This document shows, one piece after another, positions 18,599 through 27,813 of a stretch of DNA of 61,842 bases (within the stretch, counting starts at the first letter, position 1; each line of letters opens with the position of its first letter). Under the pieces are notes generated by a model. The model was not told the origin of the DNA. It was given only the letters and a program-made list of their open reading frames with translations, and ran no database searches. A program made the translations under genes and the position numbers. This DNA is from Candidatus Fimimorpha faecalis. Its GTDB lineage: Bacteria > Bacillota > Clostridia > Lachnospirales > Lachnospiraceae. The stretch is from contig DVHN01000056.1 in assembly GCA_018712075.1 (NCBI GenBank), positions 1 through 61,842 on the forward strand. The letters are read 5' to 3'.

Positions 18599-18624
18599 TT
18601 TGGGTATTTTATAGCACGCTTATT

Positions 18625-18653
18625 ATTATACCCGTATTTTGAGTTTTCGTCAA
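18625..18653 (-). promoter_or_regulatory. Strong sigma-A promoter of rpsU
   Basis: -35 TTGACG (18653-18648), spacer of 17, -10 TATAAT (18630-18625), read on the minus strand. It lies between the alaS stop and rpsU, giving rpsU independent expression. Confidence 0.8.
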
Positions 18654-18710
18654 TAAAATTTTATATTTTTTTTAGAAAAATACAAAAATCTATATTTTGA
18701 CTAAATTATC

Positions 18711-21356
18711 TTAGTTTTTTATCTGAGAATCCAATACTTGTGCTGCTTTTTCCAATGCCTCATCCACACCTGCTGGATTCTTTCCACCTGCCTGTGCCAT
18801 GTTTGGACGACCGCCGCCGCCGCCGCCAACGAGTCCTGCAATCGCTTTAATTAAGTTACCTGCATGGGCACCTGCCTTTAATGCTTCGTTTGTGGCAGTT
18901 GCCATTAAATTAACTTTGCCTGCCTGAACCGAAGCCAGTACTACAACACCCTCTCCGAGTTTTTCTTTTAACTCATCTCCGAGATTACGAAGTCCATTCA
19001 TATCTACATCAGCCATTTTTGTTGCCAATAATTTTATGCCTTTTACTTCTTTCACCTGGCTCATAACGTCTCCCATAGCTTCCTTTGCAAGCTTATCTTT
19101 TAACTTTTCATTTTCTGCATGAAGTGTTTTAATTTCTTCTAACAGAGATTGAATCTTCGCTGTCAAATTCGCTGGCGTTGTTTTTGCTGCAACTGCTGCG
19201 GCTTCTAATTCTGCTTCGGTTTCTTTATAGTAATTCATCAATCCTTCAGAAGTCAATGCTTCGATACGGCGTACTCCTGCTGCGATACCTGCTTCTGACA
19301 AAATCTTAAACGAGGAAATTACACTCGTATTATCTACATGTGTACCACCACATAATTCTGTAGAAAAGTCTCCCATCGTTACAACACGAACCGTATCTCC
19401 ATATTTTTCTCCAAACAATGCCATTGCACCTGTTTTTTTCGCATCTTCCAATGTCATAATCTTTGTCACAACTGGAAGAGCTGCTTGGATCTCTTTATTG
19501 ACAATTGCCTCTACCTGAGCTAATTCTTCCTTTGTTAATGCCTGGAAATGCGTAAAGTCAAAACGAAGTCTTCCTGGTGTAACAAGGGAACCAGCCTGTT
19601 CTACATGCGTACCAAGTACGGTACGAAGCGCCTTATGCAATAAATGGGTTGCACTATGATTCTTGCAAGTAAGAGCACGGGATTGGGCATCGACATCCAG
19701 AATCACTCCATCACCTACTGCAATCATGCCTTTTTTCATTACACCGACATGTCCAATCTTTCCACCCTTTAATTTGATCGTATCTTTTACTTCAAACTCT
19801 GCACCATCCTTCGCTGTGATCCGTCCAGTATCTCCTTCCTGACCACCCATCGTTGCATAGAACGGAGTTTGCTCTACAATAATCGTTCCAGTATTTCCTT
19901 CTGTTAATGCCTGTACCAGCTCGGATTCTGTTGTCAGTACCGTAACCGTTGACTCTGCTGTTAAACGATCGTATCCAATAAATTCTGATGTAATGGCTGG
20001 ATCAATTTCATCGTATACAGTGGCATCTGCTCCCATATAATTGGTTGTTTTTCTTGCTCCACGTGCTTTTTCACGCTGCTTTTGCATCGCAGCTTTGAAT
20101 CCCTCTTCATCAATAGTCATATTTTTTTCTTCTAATATTTCCTTTGTCAAATCCAGAGGAAAACCATACGTATCATAGAGTTTGAATGCATCTTCTCCGC
20201 CTAATACTGTCTCTCCATTTTTCTGCATCGTCTCTTCCATCTCTTTGAGAATGCTCAATCCCTGATCGATGGTACGATTAAATTTATTCTCTTCTTCTGT
20301 AATAACTTTGAAAATCATTGCTTTTCGCTCTTCCAATTCTGGATAACCATCTTTAGAAGTTTCGATTACGGTATTACTCAATTCGGCTAAAAAAGTACCT
20401 TCAATTCCAAGCAATCTTCCATGACGTGCCGCACGACGAAGCAAACGACGAAGTACATATCCTCTTCCCTCATTGGAAGGCATAATTCCATCGGAAATCA
20501 TAAAAGTAACAGAACGAATGTGATCAGTAATTAGACGAATCGAAATGTCTTTTTGAGCGTCTTCCTCGTACTTCGTGTGCGCCATTTCTGCAACACGATC
20601 CACAAGTGTTTTTAATGTATCAATATCAAAAATAGAATCTACATCCTGAACTACAACGGCAAGACGTTCCAATCCCATACCTGTATCAATATTCTTCTGC
20701 TCTAATTCGGTATAATTACCTTTCCCATCATTATCAAATTGAGTAAATACATTGTTCCACACTTCCATATAGCGGTCGCAATCACATCCAACCGTACAGC
20801 CAGGTTTTCCACAACCATATTTTTCTCCACGATCATAATAAATTTCTGAACATGGACCACATGGACCAGAACCGTGTTCCCAAAAATTATCTTCTTTGCC
20901 AAAACGGAAAATACGGTCTGCCGGAATGTTCTGCTGTTTATTCCAAATCTCAAATGCTTCCTCATCGTTTTCATAAATTGATGGATAAAGACGATCTGGA
21001 TCCAGACCTACTACTTCGGTTAAAAATTCCCAGCTCCATGCAATCGCCTCTTTTTTAAAGTAATCTCCAAAAGAGAAATTACCAAGCATTTCAAAAAAAG
21101 TACCATGACGTGCTGTTTTTCCTACATTTTCTATATCTCCAGTACGGATACACTTCTGACATGTCGTAACTCGACGTCTTGGTGGAATTTCCTGTCCTGT
21201 AAAATATGGCTTTAATGGAGCCATACCTGAATTAATAATCAATAAACTATTGTCGTTATGTGGAACAAGAGAAAAGCTCTTCATCGCTAAATGTCCCTTA
21301 CTTTCAAAAAACTCCAAGAACATTTTTCTCAGTTCATTAACACCATACTTTTCCAC
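18711..21356 (-). CDS. alaS: Alanyl-tRNA synthetase
   Basis: Charges tRNA-Ala and edits Ser/Gly errors. 881 residues, full length. Class II catalytic domain at the N-terminus (NSGMAPLKPYF, ARHGTFFEMLGNFSFGDY), the editing domain with SATHLLHKALR and CGGTHVDNT, a coiled-coil stretch near residues 720-760, and the C-terminal GGGGGGRPNMAQAGG. Start is GTG at 21356 with GGAGG seven bases upstream. There is no T-box leader: only 37 bases separate it from the small upstream gene. Confidence 0.98.
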   Translation of the reverse strand: MEKYGVNELRKMFLEFFESKGHLAMKSFSLVPHNDNSLLIINSGMAPLKPYFTGQEIPPRRRVTTCQKCIRTGDIENVGKTARHGTFFEMLGNFSFGDYFKKEAIAWSWEFLTEVVGLDPDRLYPSIYENDEEAFEIWNKQQNIPADRIFRFGKEDNFWEHGSGPCGPCSEIYYDRGEKYGCGKPGCTVGCDCDRYMEVWNNVFTQFDNDGKGNYTELEQKNIDTGMGLERLAVVVQDVDSIFDIDTLKTLVDRVAEMAHTKYEEDAQKDISIRLITDHIRSVTFMISDGIMPSNEGRGYVLRRLLRRAARHGRLLGIEGTFLAELSNTVIETSKDGYPELEERKAMIFKVITEEENKFNRTIDQGLSILKEMEETMQKNGETVLGGEDAFKLYDTYGFPLDLTKEILEEKNMTIDEEGFKAAMQKQREKARGARKTTNYMGADATVYDEIDPAITSEFIGYDRLTAESTVTVLTTESELVQALTEGNTGTIIVEQTPFYATMGGQEGDTGRITAKDGAEFEVKDTIKLKGGKIGHVGVMKKGMIAVGDGVILDVDAQSRALTCKNHSATHLLHKALRTVLGTHVEQAGSLVTPGRLRFDFTHFQALTKEELAQVEAIVNKEIQAALPVVTKIMTLEDAKKTGAMALFGEKYGDTVRVVTMGDFSTELCGGTHVDNTSVISSFKILSEAGIAAGVRRIEALTSEGLMNYYKETEAELEAAAVAAKTTPANLTAKIQSLLEEIKTLHAENEKLKDKLAKEAMGDVMSQVKEVKGIKLLATKMADVDMNGLRNLGDELKEKLGEGVVVLASVQAGKVNLMATATNEALKAGAHAGNLIKAIAGLVGGGGGGRPNMAQAGGKNPAGVDEALEKAAQVLDSQIKN

Positions 21357-21393
21357 AATTCATCCTCCAGCTCTTTCGCATATTTCTTATTTT

Positions 21394-21516
21394 TTATGCT
21401 TTCTTTGCATCTTTATAATCACGGAACTTCTTTCCGCCTATAACAGCAGCTACAATTACTGCTCCAAGGAAAATAGCTCGAACCGCTTCAAATAAAAACT
21501 CTGAAACAAATGGCAT
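21394..21516 (-). CDS. 40-residue membrane microprotein upstream of alaS
   Basis: An open frame of 40 residues starting MPFVSEFLFEAVRAIFLG with one hydrophobic helix (about 12-28) and a positively charged tail (GKKFRDYKDAKKA). It has a textbook GGAGGTGG site seven bases before the ATG at 21516 and a good promoter just upstream, so it is probably translated. I do not recognise a named family; a single-pass, basic-tailed microprotein is all that can be said. It shares its transcript with alaS. Confidence 0.7.
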   Translation of the reverse strand: MPFVSEFLFEAVRAIFLGAVIVAAVIGGKKFRDYKDAKKA

Positions 21517-21549
21517 AAAACCACCTCCAAACTGTTCATTCCTTTGCCT

Positions 21550-21578
21550 ATTTTAGCATAAGCATTTTTTAAATTCAA
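21550..21578 (-). promoter_or_regulatory. Sigma-A promoter of the microprotein-alaS unit
   Basis: -35 TTGAAT (21578-21573), 17-base spacer ending in TGC, and -10 TAAAAT (21555-21550): an extended -10 promoter in the 70-base gap after rnhA. Transcription would start near 21543, leaving a leader of about 27 bases, too short for a T-box. Confidence 0.75.
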
Positions 21579-21586
21579 GTAGTTCC

Positions 21587-22063
21587 CTACTCTGCCATCG
21601 TATCTTTTTGCAGATTTTCTCCATCTGCCGCCATTGTGGCTAACTTATCACAGCGCTCATTCATTTCATGGCCATCATGTCCCTTTACCCATACAAACTT
21701 CACTTGATGTTTTTCTTTTACTCGAAGCAGCCGTTTCCAAAGATCTACATTCTTAACAGGTTCATTTTTTCCCCGTTTCCATCCTTTCTTTATCCACGCA
21801 TCAATCCAATGTTCTTGAAACGCTTTCACCAAATACTGTGAATCCGAATAAAGTGTTACTTCGCATGGTCGGTTTAAAGCTTCTAACGCTGCAATTGCTG
21901 CCATTAGTTCCATCCGATTATTCGTAGTACGCTCATATCCAGCCGAAAGCTCTCTTTCATGTAAGATTCCTTTCGGATCTACATACTGAAGCACTGCTCC
22001 GTATCCGCCTGGCCCATCTGGATTTCCTCGGGCAGAACCATCTGTATAAATTGTCACTTTCAT
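21587..22063 (-). CDS. rnhA: Ribonuclease HI
   Basis: Degrades RNA in RNA-DNA hybrids. 158 residues, a single RNase H domain. The four acidic active-site residues are all seen: Asp in [10 protein letters not shown], Glu in NNRMELMA, Asp in [10 protein letters not shown], and Asp in MNERCDKLA, with the handle region [12 protein letters not shown] present. Start has GTAGGAG upstream. Last gene of the punA run. Confidence 0.96.
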   Translation of the reverse strand: MKVTIYTDGSARGNPDGPGGYGAVLQYVDPKGILHERELSAGYERTTNNRMELMAAIAALEALNRPCEVTLYSDSQYLVKAFQEHWIDAWIKKGWKRGKNEPVKNVDLWKRLLRVKEKHQVKFVWVKGHDGHEMNERCDKLATMAADGENLQKDTMAE

Positions 22064-22072
22064 AAAATTCTC

Positions 22073-23752
22073 CTACAGAGACCAGTTTCCTGTTTTCATA
22101 AAATTTTGTGCCGTTTCATCGGCTTTTTGAATAACATCCTCTTCATATCCCATAATTTTAAGCAGACGAATTGCATTTCTCGTCGTTGCTCTTCCTTTAT
22201 GGAGCTGATAACTAAATAAAATATCATTTTCCTTAATTTCTTCCGTAAAATGATAGTTTTCATAGTACTCTGTCAACATATGCGTCAGTTCAATATCATG
22301 TGTTGCTGCAAAACACATGACATTACTCTGTGCCAGATTTTGCAAAATTCGAGAAGAAGCGGCAATTCGTTCTACAGTATTCGTTCCACGTAATACTTCA
22401 TCTACGAAACAAAGAATCGGAGTTTTCTCATGTGCAGCATCTAAAATTCGCTTCAACGACTTAATTTCTACAATATAATAGCTCTCGTTTCCTTGCAAAT
22501 TATCTTGCAGTGCCATAGAAGAATAAATTCGGAAGAAATTTGCTTCGTAAGAATGCGCCATTACTGTATCAATTGTCTGAGCTAAAATCGCATTAATTGC
22601 CACCGTCTTTAAAAAAGTAGATTTACCCGATGCATTGGATCCCGTCAGCAATACAGGTTTTTCTTCATAAATACTATTGGCAACTGGCTCCGATATAAGC
22701 GGATGGTACAAATCTTTCGCCATTACTCTATGGGACTGCTCACTCACAAGCTTCGGCCTGCAATAAAATGGCAATGTTTGCCGATAGGAAGCAATCGCAA
22801 TACAGCTGTCTAATTGCCCAATAATCTCCAATGCCTGTTCAATTTCTGGCATATACTTCTGCACTTTTCCAAGTACAGTATTAAACTTAATTAGATCAAT
22901 ATGGGTCATCATTCGGATATATTCCATTATAATATCTGCTGGATTCCCACTAGACTTATCGGTTTCTCCAAGCCATTTCGCATTAGAACGAATGGATTTT
23001 AATTGATGAACGCCAGAACCTAGTTTTTCCAAATATTGTTTCAGCTCGGGTTCTTTATGCTTTGCCAATTCTTGACAACACATGATCATATGCACAATGA
23101 CACCTATACTTATAAAATACGGCTCAATTTTGGCCTTATCTTTATAATACATAATAATATTATAGGCCATGACTGCAAAAAATGCCAAAATTCCAAGCGA
23201 TGGAGCAGTAATCATCAATAAAATAGATGCAAAAATCAGCATAATATGCAAATAATGGGTTAAATTTGTTTGCCGATTTAAGTTCGCAAAATCATGGATA
23301 TAATCAATTAATGCAATTTTTTTGGTATATCCAATTCGGGAAAATTCCAACTGGTATTGCAGACGCACGTCATCATGAGATGCAAAATATTCTGCCAATC
23401 GGTTTCGTTCATCTAAAGTCGCTTGATCAAACACTGGAGTTCGCAGCATTTTATATAAATATTCTTCCCCTGTGGAACAAGAAGTATTATTAATCATCAT
23501 AAAAATGCGATCCATATCCAAATCGTTCCATGTAATATCGTCAATTGTGAATTCGTTTCCCTTCGTTGCCTGATAATATTTCGCAATTTTTTCAAATTCA
23601 CTATACTCATATTCTCGTTTTGGAACTTGTCCCCAGGCACTTACGATTTTTCCAAGTATTGCCGAACGTCTGCGTCTTTCCGCCGTTACAACAGGATAAA
23701 TCATAGCAATCAGCAATGCAATTCCCAGTCCAATATAAATATATTTTTCCAT
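22073..23752 (-). CDS. Membrane-anchored MutS-family ATPase (MutS-related, not MutS1)
   Basis: 559 residues with a C-terminal MutS-type ABC ATPase domain: Walker A LLTGSNASGKSTFLKTVA near residue 370, Walker B LCFVDEVLRGTNTVERIAA near 445, and FAATHDIELTHML. It lacks the mismatch-recognition domains of MutS1 and instead has a hydrophobic N-terminal helix (IGLGIALLIAMIYPVV) and a hydrophobic pair near residues 168-210. It may be a membrane-linked MutS homologue; the DNA role is unproven. It precedes rnhA by 9 bases. Confidence 0.85.
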   Translation of the reverse strand: MEKYIYIGLGIALLIAMIYPVVTAERRRRSAILGKIVSAWGQVPKREYEYSEFEKIAKYYQATKGNEFTIDDITWNDLDMDRIFMMINNTSCSTGEEYLYKMLRTPVFDQATLDERNRLAEYFASHDDVRLQYQLEFSRIGYTKKIALIDYIHDFANLNRQTNLTHYLHIMLIFASILLMITAPSLGILAFFAVMAYNIIMYYKDKAKIEPYFISIGVIVHMIMCCQELAKHKEPELKQYLEKLGSGVHQLKSIRSNAKWLGETDKSSGNPADIIMEYIRMMTHIDLIKFNTVLGKVQKYMPEIEQALEIIGQLDSCIAIASYRQTLPFYCRPKLVSEQSHRVMAKDLYHPLISEPVANSIYEEKPVLLTGSNASGKSTFLKTVAINAILAQTIDTVMAHSYEANFFRIYSSMALQDNLQGNESYYIVEIKSLKRILDAAHEKTPILCFVDEVLRGTNTVERIAASSRILQNLAQSNVMCFAATHDIELTHMLTEYYENYHFTEEIKENDILFSYQLHKGRATTRNAIRLLKIMGYEEDVIQKADETAQNFMKTGNWSL

Positions 23753-23773
23753 TTATACTCCTTTTTAAACTAT

Positions 23774-25072
23774 TTATGCCTCTTTACATCGAGCAATTAA
23801 ATCATTCACATCTGCATAAATACGTTCTGGATCTTCTCCAATAAAAAATTCTCCATTTTCATAAAGAATTTTTCCATTTACCATCGTCATTTTCACATTT
23901 TGTTTGCTTCCGCTATATACAATATTTTTCTCAATAACATTCAATGGCTGCATATTCGGCTGATGTAAATCAATCATAATCAAGTCTGCTGCTTTCCCTT
24001 CTGCCAATATATCACAGTTTTTCAATCCCATTGCTTTTGCTCCTCCAACCGTTGCCATACGCAATACATCCATTGCATTCATTGCTGCTGCATCGTTGTT
24101 TCGAAGTTTTTGCAGTCCTGTTGCCAAAAACATTTCTCGGAACATGTCCAAACAATTATTACTTGCTGGTCCATCGGTACCAATGGCTACATTAATTCCA
24201 TTGTCTAAAAAACGTGTTAATGGAGCAATTCCACTCGCCAGCTTTGTATTGGAACCTGGATTCGTGACAATTGACATATCGTGCTTTTTAAAAATTTCAA
24301 TATCTTCATCATTCAGCCAGACACAATGGAATCCACCACCGCCATACATAAACATTCCCATATAATCCATTAACATCGTTGGAGTCATACCATAGCGAGC
24401 AATACATTCATCCACTTCTTTTTTCGTTTCTGCATTATGCGTAAATACAGGTGCCTGATATTTTTGCGCTAATTCTGCAATTCCTTCCATTACTTTTCGT
24501 CCCGTTGTATATTCTGCATGGAATCCAAGCCGACAGCTAATTAATGGATGTTTATTATTAAACGTATTATAATAACCCGTCAATCGGTTTAAAATATCGT
24601 CTGCTTCCTCATCGGTTCCGCTGACTTGACCACACATTACGGTACGAAAGCCACATTCAATCGATGCTTCTATAAACTGTTCTGGGAAAAAGTACATATC
24701 AAAATTAGCAGTAATTCCACTTGTTAAGTACTCCATAATTGCCAGTTTCGATGCAGATTTCACATCGTCTGGTTTTAATTTTGCTTCCATTGGAAATACT
24801 CGCTGAAACAGCCAGTCTTGCAATGGCAGATCATCTGCATAAGAACGCAAAAAAGTCATCGCAGAATGCGTATGAGCATTTTTAAAACCAGGCATTAGTA
24901 AATTTCCTCTTGCGTCAATCTCACGATCCCATTCTGGCTTTTCTCTATTCACAGCGTCTTCTCTGCTTCCTATATAAGAAATGATTCCATTTTCTACCCA
25001 TAATTCTCCCGTATGAATGTGAGAATCTTTTTCCATCGTCAGTATTCTCGCATTATAAAATCGAATTTTCAT
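23774..25072 (-). CDS. Amidohydrolase, MTA/SAH deaminase-like
   Basis: 432-residue zinc amidohydrolase of the ATZ/TRZ family. Metal ligands are visible in FKNAHTHSAMTFLR (HxH near residue 67-69), GFHAEYT and FTHNAETKKEV, with the Asp in IGTDGPASNN near 300. Closest to 5-methylthioadenosine/S-adenosylhomocysteine deaminases, which fits the purine nucleoside phosphorylase directly upstream. Other amidohydrolase substrates cannot be excluded. Start at 25072 follows AGGAGG. Confidence 0.8.
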   Translation of the reverse strand: MKIRFYNARILTMEKDSHIHTGELWVENGIISYIGSREDAVNREKPEWDREIDARGNLLMPGFKNAHTHSAMTFLRSYADDLPLQDWLFQRVFPMEAKLKPDDVKSASKLAIMEYLTSGITANFDMYFFPEQFIEASIECGFRTVMCGQVSGTDEEADDILNRLTGYYNTFNNKHPLISCRLGFHAEYTTGRKVMEGIAELAQKYQAPVFTHNAETKKEVDECIARYGMTPTMLMDYMGMFMYGGGGFHCVWLNDEDIEIFKKHDMSIVTNPGSNTKLASGIAPLTRFLDNGINVAIGTDGPASNNCLDMFREMFLATGLQKLRNNDAAAMNAMDVLRMATVGGAKAMGLKNCDILAEGKAADLIMIDLHQPNMQPLNVIEKNIVYSGSKQNVKMTMVNGKILYENGEFFIGEDPERIYADVNDLIARCKEA

Positions 25073-25080
25073 ATATCCTC

Positions 25081-25911
25081 CTATATTGTCTTGATGGAAG
25101 TTACCACCAAAGTAATTAGTTTTTTAAAGTAAGGAGCTGCCATATCTGCTGCCTCCTTGACTTGTTCATGTGTAAGAGGCTCATCTGTCATTCCGCATCC
25201 TAAATTAGATATGAAGGAAACTCCACATATTCTCATTCCCATATGATTGGCTGCAATTGCCTCTACAGCCGTGCTCATTCCAACCGCATCGGCTCCAAGC
25301 AGTCGTGCCATACGCACTTCAGCTGGTGATTCGTAATTCGGACCCGTAAACTGAAGATAGATCCCCTCCCTTAGACAGATATCCAACTTCTGCGCAGATT
25401 TACGAATCAATTGCTGAAGTTCCAAATCATAAATATGACTCATATCTGGAAAGCGCGTTCCAAGACTGTCAATATTTTCACCAATGAGCGGAGATGGTAC
25501 AAAGCTAGAAATTTGATCTTTAATGAGCATAAAATCCCCCGCTTCAAATTCTGGATTTACTCCTCCCGCTGAATTGGTTAAGAATAAAATTTCTGCTCCC
25601 ATTAATTTCATAAGACGAATTGGCAACACAACATCCTCAATCTCATATCCCTCATAATAGTGAATCCGCCCCTGCATGATGACAACTGGAACTTCCTCGA
25701 TATATCCAAATACAAAGCGTCCCTTATGCCCAGCTACAGTAGAGACTGGAAAATCAATAATATCACTATAATTTAATGATGCTACGATTTGGATTGTTTC
25801 TGCATATTCTCCAAGCCCAGATCCTAGCACAAGAGCAACTTTTGGAGTAAATTTAATTCTTTTTTTCAAACAATCGTAGCACGACAACAATTTTTGATAC
25901 GTTGGATTCAC
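25081..25911 (-). CDS. punA: Purine-nucleoside phosphorylase
   Basis: Phosphorolysis of purine nucleosides (inosine, guanosine type, trimeric PNP). 276 residues. Landmarks: ALVLGSGLGEYAE (phosphate site), GRIHYYEGYE near residue 87, LTNSAGGVNPEFEAGD near 118, and VGMSTAVEAIAANHMG. The start is GTG at 25911 with GAGGAGG upstream. First gene of a nucleoside salvage and repair transcript driven by a strong promoter. Confidence 0.95.
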   Translation of the reverse strand: MNPTYQKLLSCYDCLKKRIKFTPKVALVLGSGLGEYAETIQIVASLNYSDIIDFPVSTVAGHKGRFVFGYIEEVPVVIMQGRIHYYEGYEIEDVVLPIRLMKLMGAEILFLTNSAGGVNPEFEAGDFMLIKDQISSFVPSPLIGENIDSLGTRFPDMSHIYDLELQQLIRKSAQKLDICLREGIYLQFTGPNYESPAEVRMARLLGADAVGMSTAVEAIAANHMGMRICGVSFISNLGCGMTDEPLTHEQVKEAADMAAPYFKKLITLVVTSIKTI

Positions 25912-25962
25912 AATAACTGCCTCCTCTCTATTTCATAGATGGCTTCTCTACAACTTAAATAT

Positions 25963-25991
25963 ACTATAGCGTTTTTCTAAAAATCCGTCAA
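25963..25991 (-). promoter_or_regulatory. Sigma-A promoter of punA
   Basis: -35 TTGACG (25991-25986), 17-base spacer, -10 TATAGT (25968-25963), read on the minus strand about 50 bases before punA. Confidence 0.8.
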
Positions 25992-26045
25992 CCATTCTCA
26001 TAAAATCTTTCTAGGAAACCAGCTTAAAAATCATATAAAAATCGA

Positions 26046-26125
26046 CAAAAGCCACAGCAACTTTTCAGATATTCCCCTATTTCAGCAAAAAATGCGGGAG
26101 AATCTGATTATTGTTATGGCTTTTG
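26046..26125 (-). repeat. Long imperfect inverted repeat, probable spoIVA terminator
   Basis: Two arms of about 30 bases face each other: one begins CAAAAGCCACAGCAA and the other, reverse-complemented, begins CAAAAGCCATAACAA; both then continue into TCAGAT and a C-rich end. Read on the minus strand the structure is followed by CGATTTTTATATG, so it can terminate spoIVA transcripts. It is much longer than the other terminators here. The remaining gap up to punA contains only the punA promoter. Confidence 0.7.
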
Positions 26126-26193
26126 GGAAAAATTTTATTTTATCCATTTTATTATCAAATAAATATTCGCAGCGGAAACTTTCCTTGATTGAA

Positions 26194-27669
26194 TTAAATG
26201 ATAATACAAATCATGCCTCCATTGCTGTCATTGATAATCTTTTGTAACGCTTCCTGTAACTTCATTTGGCAGTCATCGGTCATTTGCGAAATTTTCGCAT
26301 CAATTCCGTCATCTACGATTTGTTCAATCGATTTCCCGAAAATATTGGCTGCCCAAATTCCATCTTCTTTTTCTTTTGCTGTTTCTTTCATATAAGCAAT
26401 TAAATCTTCTGCCTGCTGCTCGCTTCCTACAATTGGAGCAATTTCCGTTTCAATATAGCTTTTAATCAAATGGATCGACGGCGCTTCTGCTTTCATTTTT
26501 ACGCCATATTTATTTCCATGTTTTACTACCTGTGGTTCATCCAACACAATTTCTTCCCGTTCTGGAGTTACAACGCCATATCCCTTTCGTTTAACTGCCT
26601 CTAAAGCATTTTGAATTCGTTCAAAATAGCTTTTACTTTTCGACAAATCCAGCAGCGTTTTCATTAACTCGTATTCTCCCTTAATTGGAATATTAATATA
26701 ATCACTGATAATACGATAATAATGCTTCGGTTCAATCTGAACCTCCACCACTACTTTTCCATTCGAAAGATCCTTTTTTTCTAAACGCAGCTGCTTCACT
26801 TCTTCAGGAAGTTTTTCACAAATTCCTTCCCTCATATCTTTCATCCAGGTTACTTTTCCTAAAACTTCCTTTGCTAATTGAACTACTTTTTCTTTCATCC
26901 AATGACCTGATGGCAAGATTTCCAGCCATTTTGGTATTGTAAAATCCAATTCTGTAACTGGAAATTCCTCCAATACTTCCTGCATTAATGTTAAAATATC
27001 TTCTTTTTTTAACTGTTCACAGTTTACTGACTGAACGGATACTCCATAACGAGCCTCCATTTCTTTTGCCAATGCTACCGTTTCTTCGGCATATGGCCTT
27101 ACACTGTTAAGCAAAAGGATAAATGGTTTTCCAAGTTTCTTTAATTCCCGCACTGTCTTTTCTTCGGCAGGTATGTAATTGGCACGTTCCAATTCTCCAA
27201 TCGAACCGTCAGTTGTTACAACAATTCCAATTGTACTATGTTCACTAATTACCTTTTTTGTTCCAAGCTCCGCTGCCTGAGTAAATGGAATCTCATAATC
27301 AAACCAGGGAGTTTTTACTTTTCGTTCTTGATCATCTTCGGTATGACCTGCCGCTCCATCCACCATATATCCAACACAATCAATAAATCGGATGCTGACA
27401 TTAATTCCATCTGCAATTTCAATATTGGCGGCCTCTTTTGGTATAAACTTTGGTTCAGTTGTCATAATCGTACGACCCGCTGCCGACTGAGGAAGTTCAT
27501 CTCTTGTACGAGCTTTACTGTTTTCGTCCTCCATATTCGGCAGCACCATTAAGTCCATAAATCGCTTTATAAATGTAGATTTTCCTGTCCGAACTGGTCC
27601 AACTACACCTATATAAATTTCACCATTTGTTCGGGATTGAATATCTTTATATACATGAAATTCGTTCAT
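26194..27669 (-). CDS. spoIVA: Stage IV sporulation protein A (SpoIVA), coat morphogenetic ATPase
   Basis: ATPase that polymerises on the forespore surface and forms the base layer of the spore coat. 491 residues, full length. Walker A is GVVGPVRTGKSTFIKRF near residue 25; the region TMTTEPKFIPKEAA and the central SEHSTIGIVVTTDGS are family blocks. The short hydrophobic C-terminus (GGMICIII) is typical of the anchoring end. Start at 27669 follows AAAGGGG. Expected to be mother-cell (sigma-E) controlled; I did not find an unambiguous sigma-E box in the 144 bases upstream. Confidence 0.97.
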   Translation of the reverse strand: MNEFHVYKDIQSRTNGEIYIGVVGPVRTGKSTFIKRFMDLMVLPNMEDENSKARTRDELPQSAAGRTIMTTEPKFIPKEAANIEIADGINVSIRFIDCVGYMVDGAAGHTEDDQERKVKTPWFDYEIPFTQAAELGTKKVISEHSTIGIVVTTDGSIGELERANYIPAEEKTVRELKKLGKPFILLLNSVRPYAEETVALAKEMEARYGVSVQSVNCEQLKKEDILTLMQEVLEEFPVTELDFTIPKWLEILPSGHWMKEKVVQLAKEVLGKVTWMKDMREGICEKLPEEVKQLRLEKKDLSNGKVVVEVQIEPKHYYRIISDYINIPIKGEYELMKTLLDLSKSKSYFERIQNALEAVKRKGYGVVTPEREEIVLDEPQVVKHGNKYGVKMKAEAPSIHLIKSYIETEIAPIVGSEQQAEDLIAYMKETAKEKEDGIWAANIFGKSIEQIVDDGIDAKISQMTDDCQMKLQEALQKIINDSNGGMICIII

Positions 27670-27813
27670 TCTATCTGCCCCTTTCCACCTATCACATTTC
27701 CTTGTTTCATACTACGAGTCTTTCAATGATACATTTCTTAAAAGATATGACATTTTGACTCCCGTATCCTACTATTATAATATATGTGAAAGGGAAAGAC
27801 TCTATTCCTGCTT

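Noticed and set aside
21357-21543. Possible T-box leader for alaS
   Set aside because: The leader from the promoter is only about 27 bases before the small frame, and no T-box sequence (TGGNACCGCG type) is seen.
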